A stretch of DNA of 64,000 nt from Solen grandis (lineage: Eukaryota > Mollusca > Bivalvia > Adapedonta > Solenidae): NCBI GenBank assembly GCA_021229015.1, contig CM037779.1, positions 496,001 to 560,000 of the forward strand. The letters run 5' to 3'. The position numbers and the translations under genes were made by a program. Below are positions 59,201 to 64,000 of this stretch, in pieces; the stretch's first letter is position 1, and every line of letters starts with the position of its first letter. A model generated the notes under the pieces. It saw only the letters and a program-made list of their open reading frames with translations, was not told the DNA's origin and made no database searches.

Positions 59201-59222
59201 GTAGATGTACACCCAGAGTACC
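44028..59222 (+). CDS. Gene C/D: tandem FTP-EGF receptor with transmembrane helix
   Basis: Exons in order: FTP 44028-44246 and 44517-44714; EGF 45456-45592 (frameshifted); EGF 49486-49620; FTP 50002-50220 and 50483-50686; EGF 52859-52996; EGF relic 53141-53278 (probably skipped); EGF 54414-54551, 55798-55935 and 56635-56772; transmembrane 58657-58876; tail 59053 to the gap at 59223. All extracellular exons except the frameshifted one are multiples of three in phase 1. The EGF exon at 49620 and FTP exon at 50002 are only 381 bases apart with no signal peptide or polyadenylation signal between, which supports one transcription unit with two FTP domains. No signal-peptide exon was seen upstream of 44028, so the unit may begin at gene B (32632). 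The inferred product is a type I surface receptor with lectin-like heads. If 45456 is really frameshifted, C may be decaying while D starts at an unseen exon. Confidence 0.68.
44517..44714 (+). CDS. Gene C exon: second half of FTP domain
   Basis: Acceptor CCATAG, donor GTTTGT (weaker than the other copies), 198 bases, phase 1 to 1. It reads DHDEQNGNYNLRISNTS, FYWNLSDIVASTIVIER, and closes LLICEIKVYDGG. Confidence 0.84.
45456..45592 (+). pseudogene. Gene C EGF exon with a one-base deletion
   Basis: Acceptor TTCCAG, donor GTAAAA, 137 bases where the sister exons (13580, 52859) have 138. It reads DCRVGYYGTSCDHKCHC through CSTPGCKAGWR in frame. A base is then missing in GGATGGAGAGACATGCG relative to GGATGGAGGGGACATGCG in gene A, so the final GHACNEG is lost and the phase changes. 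It may be a true lesion, a skipped exon or an assembly error. Confidence 0.75.
45600..49205. other. Intron of gene C/D, no gene seen
   Basis: A 3.9-kb interval between EGF exons. AT-rich; no further EGF or FTP exon was recognised. A weak tRNA-like B box ('ggttgtgagttcgga' on the minus strand) lies at about 48235-48250. Confidence 0.4.
49216..49284 (-). repeat. tRNA-derived SINE head or tRNA pseudogene
   Basis: On the minus strand: CCCGAAGGCTGAGTTGTTAG (A-box-like), a middle arm, and GATGGTTCGATACCC (B box). It is distinct from the 5193-type SINE and shows poor acceptor-stem pairing. Confidence 0.5.
49486..49620 (+). CDS. Gene C/D exon: laminin-type EGF repeat
   Basis: Acceptor CTTTAG, donor GTATTT, 135 bases, phase 1 to 1. 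It reads ECPNLTFGLSCSGKCHC, CNHITGECPTGCEVGF and TGLNCSQG, with eight cysteines. It is closest in type to gene B exon 5. Confidence 0.87.
50002..50220 (+). CDS. Gene D exon: first half of second FTP domain
   Basis: Acceptor ATACAG, donor GTAAAA, 219 bases, phase 1 to 1. It reads DADLLSKIRLHLTVNMSIPV, MNASQAIDGSEDT, CYCCSVTLALQSWWRLELG and YPIRGVKLIGRSG. Confidence 0.87.
50483..50686 (+). CDS. Gene D exon: second half of second FTP domain
   Basis: Acceptor CCTCAG, donor GTACGT, 204 bases, phase 1 to 1. It reads DIQNLHQNGNYTLRLSNTS, FYWNLSDILASTITIEK, and ends LIICEIKIYEGG. Confidence 0.86.
50690..52850. other. Intron of gene D
   Basis: A 2.2-kb AT-rich intron between FTP and EGF exons. No other exon was recognised. 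Confidence 0.45.
52859..52996 (+). CDS. Gene D exon: laminin-type EGF repeat
   Basis: Acceptor TTTCAG, donor GTAAGA, 138 bases, phase 1 to 1. It reads DCRVGYYGTSCDHECHC, CNRTSGTCSTPGCKPGWW and GQACNEG, with eight cysteines. It is the intact sister of the frameshifted exon at 45456. Confidence 0.88.
53141..53278 (+). pseudogene. Dead EGF exon
   Basis: A 138-base copy of the preceding EGF exon. The acceptor is AA in place of AG (TTTCCAA|ACTG), the donor position reads GA in place of GT, and two cysteines are changed (CHC to CHS; GCK to GFK). The 85 bases upstream match the intron upstream of the 45456 exon, so it came from a duplication including intron sequence. The open frame that runs across it has no splice sites. 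Confidence 0.8.
53290..54410. other. Intron of gene D
   Basis: No exon or clear repeat recognised. Confidence 0.4.
54414..54551 (+). CDS. Gene D exon: laminin-type EGF repeat
   Basis: Acceptor TTTCACAG, donor GTATAT, 138 bases, phase 1 to 1. It reads ECDSFSFGLNCSHTCHC, CDHVTGTCERGLCDPGW and QGRSCDRG, with eight cysteines. Confidence 0.88.
54901..55640 (-). mobile_element. 5'-truncated LINE, C-terminal end of ORF2
   Basis: On the minus strand a frame runs NNFDLPVEIRNARSLSVFKR, later QIIHTRFRTNCSSLNH, and ends SPLCACGVNETVDHYFFQC then RKYDQQR with a stop at 55358. The 'RTxCSSLN...SPxCxCGxxETxxHYFxxC' zinc-knuckle-like ending is typical of the end of non-LTR retrotransposon ORF2. AATAAA (54921-54926, minus) and a TAAAC-type tail at 54901 mark its 3' end. 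It lies in an intron of gene D, antisense to it. Confidence 0.78.
55798..55935 (+). CDS. Gene D exon: laminin-type EGF repeat
   Basis: Acceptor AAACAG, donor GTATTT, 138 bases, phase 1 to 1. It reads ECPNPTFGSNCSHTCHC, CDHVFGICGPGLCAPGW and TGHSCDHG, with eight cysteines. Confidence 0.88.
56635..56772 (+). CDS. Gene D exon: laminin-type EGF repeat
   Basis: Acceptor ATACAG, donor GTATTT, 138 bases, phase 1 to 1. It reads ACVSPYFGENCSHTCHC, CDHVIGTCDLKLCDPGW and QGSSCDRG, with eight cysteines. Confidence 0.88.
56780..58650. other. Intron of gene D
   Basis: An AT-rich 1.9-kb intron; no exon recognised. Confidence 0.45.
58657..58876 (+). CDS. Gene D exon: stalk and transmembrane helix
   Basis: Acceptor CTCCAG, donor GTACTA, 220 bases, phase 1 to 2. 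A stalk DMGEIKNDDTPITRYPYIP and KPDLSELTQTKCQECSDSQD precedes the helix MFLIIAVVVLAVTCVAETVC-FTVLW and the basic TKRWNIR. The helix holds a Glu where gene A has Leu-Ile. The stalk has two cysteines absent from gene A. Confidence 0.85.
59053..59222 (+). CDS. Gene D exon: cytoplasmic tail, cut by gap
   Basis: Acceptor TTACAG; the split Arg codon CG|A continues; it reads RQNSNGKGEDKSVPDKSY, then VNEMVEIGTSSQN and VVNVEGVSVDVHPEY to the gap at 59223. It aligns with the gene A tail, and the ITAM-like pair would fall in the gap. The sequence after the gap does not resemble the gene A tail. Confidence 0.82.
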
Positions 59223-59322
59223 NNNNNNNNNNNNNNNNNNNNNNNNNNNNNNNNNNNNNNNNNNNNNNNNNNNNNNNNNNNNNNNNNNNNNNNNNNNNNN
59301 NNNNNNNNNNNNNNNNNNNNNN
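59223..59322. other. Assembly gap (100 N)
   Basis: Exactly 100 N, so the size is unknown. It removes the end of the gene D tail and its stop codon. Confidence 0.99.
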
Positions 59323-60530
59323 CCCTCCGGGAGATGCTGCGCACTTGAGGTGCCTCAGATCTACCCTTGGGACCGATGATACCGTCCTTCTGGTTGCTGT
59401 CCGATAGACATTTGGAGAAGCAGTTTTTATGTTTTGTGGCATGCCATTGAACATCATTCACAGTACAATCAAACGGCCCAAATTGGGGCTAGTTATTGTT
59501 TTAGGATTTGGATAGCTGATTTAGCTAGCGAGGTATCATGACCTTGGAAGTTTATGCCAAAAGGTATGTTGTACTTGGGATAAACAAATTTGCTTTATTA
59601 TTGAAAATGCCAAAAATAAATGGTTTTCTATATTTATTTTCTTAAGGTGGTTTTTTACATACAGATTCCAGACTGCCCCTTTCCTGTGTGTTTGTGGGGT
59701 TGGGATGTGTCCTCTGTGAGGCTCATACGGGGGTAGGGTTGTCCTCTTTGTGAGGCTCATATTGGAATTTGTGTGAATTATTGCTTTTTGTCCTCCAACA
59801 GACGGAGAGATCTGTTGTTATATGAGGCTCATATTATAGTAAGAGATAGGATAAACTTAGGACAGTTAGAGTTTTGAGAGGTGGGGAGGGGTGAGGAAGA
59901 CTATGATTTGTTTTTGGGGGTAATCTTTTCGTCTGTATGTAATCAACTGAAGGTTAATAAAAGGAGTCTACAATCCTACCCTACGTTGTTCTAACTAAGA
60001 TTTACTATTTCTATCCTAGTACTACTGTTTACTCTACTTTCTAAACTAACGCTACCTTTTTGTTATTACTTATCAGTCTGCTACTATCTAATTTTGTTAT
60101 TTTTTTTTATTTTTCTTATTAATTATGTATATATTACATGTTTTTGTCCCTATGAGACTATTTACATTGCTTCTGATATTCTGACTCAATGCAGGCGGAC
60201 ATTAATTAATTGAGAATTATTACTATAATATTTCAGTTTATGTAAATTGATGGAATCATACCTTGATATGCGCGTACTGTAATAGTAACCCAGATGTTGC
60301 TGTTTTAAGGCCGCCATTTGCAATGTTTTGAGAGACGGAATTTGCTTGTTGGATTTGAGGATTTATGGTAGGGTAAGGTTGTATTTAAAAGGTTTGTTGG
60401 TTTAAATCAATTCTAATGTGTTTAGGTATTCAAACGATGCCGTTATTCCGGGTTAACTTGCCTGGGTTTTATTGTTAATTCATGAGATAGCTCTCGAGAC
60501 TGGAATTGAACTTCGAGAATCCTGCATTGA
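59323..60530. other. Unassigned sequence after gap
   Basis: A short plus-strand frame PPGDAAHLRCLRSTLGTDDT...VAVR ends at 59407 and is not similar to the gene A tail; it could be a retroelement fragment. Repeated 'tgtgaggctcata' motifs occur at 59714-59830. Part may be the 3' UTR of the minus-strand LINE that follows. No host exon was recognised. Confidence 0.3.
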
Positions 60531-60610
60531 GTCATGTTTGTTCTGAATCTGAAACAAATACGTTGTAGATCCCAATACTGGGTTTTACACAACGGAAGAA
60601 GAGCTCCGCA

Positions 60611-62362
60611 CTATTGGCGGTGGCTCTTTAATGCATTTTTGAATGCCTCAACAGAGCCAGCATGCACTATATTATCAGGGAGATGATTCCAGTGAATCAC
60701 AGTGTCCACAAAGAATGAATTTTCATATTGTTTAGAGTTTGATGATGGTATTTCCAGACCCTTTGAATTTTTGCAAATGCGTTTTTCTAATATATTTGAT
60801 GTTTCGCAGCCATTAAATTTTTTTGTTTTTATTGTCCTTTTAGGTCTGGTGAATTTCACAACAGGGTTCACCCTGGCTGAAAAAAAGTTTGCGCCACAAC
60901 TTTCGCCAAACGAGAAAACTTGGAGCCAAATTAAGGAAGTTTGTGCCAAATTTAGTGCCAATGGCTCAAATATATATTTTTATTATGTTTATTTTTTCTC
61001 CCTTTAAAAACAGGTACCATATGTATTAAATTGTATTACCAGGTATATTGTAACTACTCACACACACATTCACTCAGGATATAATACTTAATTAAAGAGA
61101 TGTTATTTATTTAATAATTGTACATTTTATGAAGGGAGGAAGAAAAACTTTAAATTATTATGCAATTGATTTGTTTCCCTTCTGATCTATCTACCTGCAA
61201 TAACTGAAAAAACCTCAAAAATAAAACAAATAAAAGAAAAACATGTTTTAGAACTTTGTCTTAGTAGTGGAAATATTTTTCAATGGAAAAAAAACATTGA
61301 TAGAAAGAAAACTCGGTGCAGCAAAACTAGTCAGCCTTGTGACCAAACTTAGCCAAGTCAAGAACTACTTGAATATATCAAAATCTCAAACTAAACCTCT
61401 ACGACTATTGCATTTCATACTTCAATATGTTTTACTTACAAAGACTAATTTACATGAAACTGATCATGGCTGGATCTGTAAATTAGCAGCCGACATGTCA
61501 AAATCAGCTGATCAAACACTGTCCCAGAATTTGCAATTTGCCAAAGTAAGTGAGGTCACATGCCCTCTGGTCATTTACTGCAGCATGATTACGTAATCGA
61601 TGAATGGATAAGAATAATCTTTTGTCACCTGCTGTGACAAACAATAGACCCATCATTAAGATTACACGATAACGGTAAACACGCTTGAGTAAACTGATTG
61701 GTGATCCGCTTTTCATTGCGGTTAATATGCGGAGAATGAAAAATCGGGAACCAAGCAAAAACACAAGTTTATTATGCGGCGCCAATTATGAAAAATAAGG
61801 CGTCATAACCTTTCGCCATTTAAATTTTTTTGGAGCCAGATTTTTTTTTCTGGCGCCATTGGCGACAATGGCGATGGCCAGCGGGAACCCTGCACAAAAT
61901 CTGATGTTGTCAGTGCTGGAACTAACCCCTCAACCACCTTGTACATTAATATTAATCTGAGGCTTAGGCGTCTGTCTTGTAAAGTTTCTAGTTCAGGTTC
62001 TTGTTTCATTTTTGATATTGTCCCTGGTGTTCTGCTTGTATAATCTCTTTTTATGAATCTTACTGCCCTGTTTTGGATTCTTTCTAGTTTGTCTATGTTG
62101 TCTCTCTGATAGGGGTTCCAGATGGTAGCCCCATATTCCATTATTGATCTTACTAGTGTAATGTAGGCTGTTTTTCTACAGGTCTGTGGTACATTTCTGA
62201 GATTCCTTCTTAAAAAGCCTAAAGTTGAATTTGCTTTTTTGCATACCTTGTTGATATGTATATTCCATTTTAAGTCATTTGAGATTTGTAGTCCAAGATA
62301 GGGATTATTTTGTACTTCCTGCATTATGTGGTTATTCAGTTGATAAAATCTATTGGTTTTTT
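60611..62362 (-). mobile_element. LINE, C-terminal part of ORF2, interrupted by a DNA transposon
   Basis: On the minus strand the frame runs from 62362 (TNRFYQLNNHIMQEVQ, NPYLGLQISNDLKWNIHI, KANSTLGFLRRNLRN, AYITLVRSIMEYGATIWNPY) to about 61898. It resumes at 60856 (KFTRPKRTIKTKKFNGCETS, then NSFFVDTVIHWNHLPDNI and a stop at 60611). Removing the inserted element and one CACAA copy rejoins the frame as SDFV|KFTR. The 'YLGLxIS.DLKW..HI' and 'WNxLPxxI' motifs are typical of jockey/L2/CR1-like ORF2 C-termini. Its 5' side is cut at 62363 by the AGCTCA element. Confidence 0.85.
60862..61892. mobile_element. Non-autonomous hAT-like DNA transposon nested in LINE
   Basis: Ends CAGGGTTCACCCTGGC and, inverted, CAGGGTTCCCGCTGGC. 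It is flanked by CACAA on both sides (60857-60861 and 61893-61897). The reading frame of the host LINE is restored on removal, which proves the insertion boundaries. Near the right end are repeated 'ggcgcca..ggcga' motifs. CAGGG termini with a 5-bp duplication fit the hAT5-type group; this is inference. Internal ORFs show no transposase. Confidence 0.8.
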
Positions 62363-64000
62363 TAGCTCACATGAGCACAACGTGCTCAAGGTGAGCTTTT
62401 CTGATCGCCTTTTGTCCGGCGTCCGTCGTCCGTCGTCCGTGCGTCCGTGCGTGCGTGCGTGCGTCCGGCGTCAACAATTGCTTCAAACAACATCTCCTCC
62501 TAAACGGCTTGGCCAATTTGAAAAATATTTTGCAGGAATGTTCCTTGGATGAAGCTCTACTAAAGTTGTATAAATGGTTTTGGTCCATCGCATAATTAGG
62601 TCACAGGAGCTAAAAATAGATTTTAAAAATGAAAATTTAAAAAATCTTCTTCTCTGAAACCACAAGGCCTAGCCTTTTGATTTTTGGTATGTAGCATGAT
62701 CTTATGACTGTCTACCAGGATTGTACAAATTATGACCCTGGGTCAAAATTGGCCCCGCCCCAGGGGTCACTTGATTTCACATAGGCTAATATAGGAAAAA
62801 CTTGAAAAAATCTTCTTCTCCGAAACCACAAGGCCTAGCCTTTTGATTTTTGGTATGTAGCATCATCTTATGGGCCCACTACCAAGATTGTACAAATCAT
62901 AGCCCTATGGTGATAAATGACCCCGCACCAGGGGTCACTTGTTTTACATAGAGTTATATAGAAAAATCTTAAAAAATCTTCTTCTATGAATCCATAAGGC
63001 CTAGAGCTTAGATATTTGGTATGTAGCATCATCTAATGGTTCATTACCAAGATTGTTCAAATCATGCCTAGGTGATAAATGACCCCGCACCATGGGTCAC
63101 TTGTTTTACATAGAGTTATATAGGAAAAACTTTAAAAATCTTCTTCTATGAATCCATTAGGCCTAGAGCTTAGATATTTGGTATGTAGCATCATCTTATG
63201 GGCCATTACCAAGATTGTACAAATCATGACCCTATGGTGATAAATGACCCCGCACCATGGGTCACTTGTTTTACATAGAGTTATATAGGAAAAACTTTAA
63301 AAATCTTCTTCTATGAATCCATTAGGCCTAGAGCTTAGATATTTGGTATGTAGCATCATCTTATGGGCCATTACCAAGATTGTTACAAATCATAGCCCTA
63401 CGGTGATAAATGACCCCGCACCAGGGGTCACTTGTTTTACATAGAGTTATATAGGAAAATGTTTAAAAATCTTCTTCTATGAATCCATAAGGCCTAGAGC
63501 TTAGATATTTGGTATGTAGCATCATCTAATGGTTCATTACCAAGATTGTTCAAATCATAGCCCTACGGTGATAAATGCCCCCGCACCAGGGGTCACTTGT
63601 TTTACATAGAGTTTTATAGGAAAATGTTTAAAAATCTTCTTCTATGAATCCATAAGGCCTAGAGATTAGATATTTGGTATGAAGCATCATCTTATGGTTC
63701 ATTACCAAGATTGTACAAATCATGACCCTATGGTGATAAATGACCCCGTACCATGGGTCACTTGTTTTACATAGAGTTATATAGGAAAAACTTTAAAAAT
63801 CTTCTTCTATGAATCCATTAGGCCTAGAGCTTAGATATTTGGTATGTAGCATCATCTTATGGTTCATTACCAAGATTGTTCAAATCATAGCCCTATGGTG
63901 ATAAATGACCCGGGGTCACTTGTTTAACATAGATTTATATAGGAAAAACTTTAAAAATCTTCTTCTATGAATCCATAAGGCCTAGAGATTAGATATTTGG
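62363..64000 (+). repeat. AGCTCA element with ~165-bp tandem array, runs off window
   Basis: It starts 'agctcacatgagcacaacgt' / 'gctcaaggtgagctttt' (a hairpin), then 'gatcgccttttgtccggcgt' and a (GTCC/GTGC)n stretch. At least eight units follow, each with 'aatcttcttctatgaatcca', 'aaggcctagagcttagatat', 'ttggtatgtagcatcatct', 'ccaagattgt.caaatcat' and 'ccccgcacca.gggtcacttg'. Unit starts near 62981, 63143, 63308, 63474, 63639, 63804 and 63962 give a period of 158-166. It inserted into the LINE at 62362. Confidence 0.85.

Noticed and set aside
60702..61007. Plus-strand ORF of 101 residues
   Set aside because: Antisense shadow of the LINE C-terminus and the nested element end.
62640..64000. Regularly spaced repeats that could suggest a CRISPR array
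   Set aside because: The whole ~165-bp unit is repeated with no unique spacers, and the context is a eukaryotic element.

Overview
This is an AT-rich, intron-rich animal genomic window, most likely from a bivalve mollusc. The evidence is short exons with GT/AG boundaries, fucolectin/EGF-like receptor genes of the kind expanded in bivalves, tRNA-derived SINEs, 5'-truncated LINEs and many foldback elements. No bacterial features are present. The species cannot be named from the sequence. Two 100-N assembly gaps lie at 9123-9222 and 59223-59322.

Layout. 1-7260: repeats (old R1 copies, a Harbinger-like MITE at 1963-2615, a SINE at 5193-5438) and two C-terminal exons of an unrecognised minus-strand gene (4840-5596). 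8743-8868: the last exon of an annexin gene, minus strand. 11995-20801: receptor gene A, plus strand, encoding FTP (fucolectin/F5-8C-like) - one laminin-type EGF - transmembrane - cytoplasmic tail. 20830-32600: no convincing gene; repeats. 32632-36704: gene B, plus strand, encoding signal peptide - FTP - two EGFs. 36790-43070: repeat-rich. 44028-59222: gene C/D, plus strand, encoding FTP - EGF - EGF - FTP - four EGFs plus one dead EGF exon - transmembrane - tail, cut by a gap. 59323-64000: LINE, a nested DNA transposon and a tandem-array element.

The central feature is a tandem cluster of lectin-like/EGF single-pass receptors. Every extracellular exon starts and ends in phase 1, so FTP and EGF modules can be gained, lost or alternatively spliced without a frame change. 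The cluster is in flux. One EGF exon carries a one-base deletion, another has lost both splice sites and two cysteines, and the last EGF exon of gene B either runs to a stop or splices on in frame. The tail of gene A carries a YxxL-x9-YxxL (ITAM-like) pair and a YVNE motif; YVNE is kept in gene D. This resembles Draper/CED-1/MEGF10 phagocytic receptors in layout, but with fucolectin-type domains at the N-terminus. A role in recognising glycans or microbes and signalling through tyrosine phosphorylation is an inference.

Gene boundaries are uncertain. Only gene B has a visible signal-peptide exon, so B, C and D may be one gene (32632-59222), and gene A lacks a recognised first exon.
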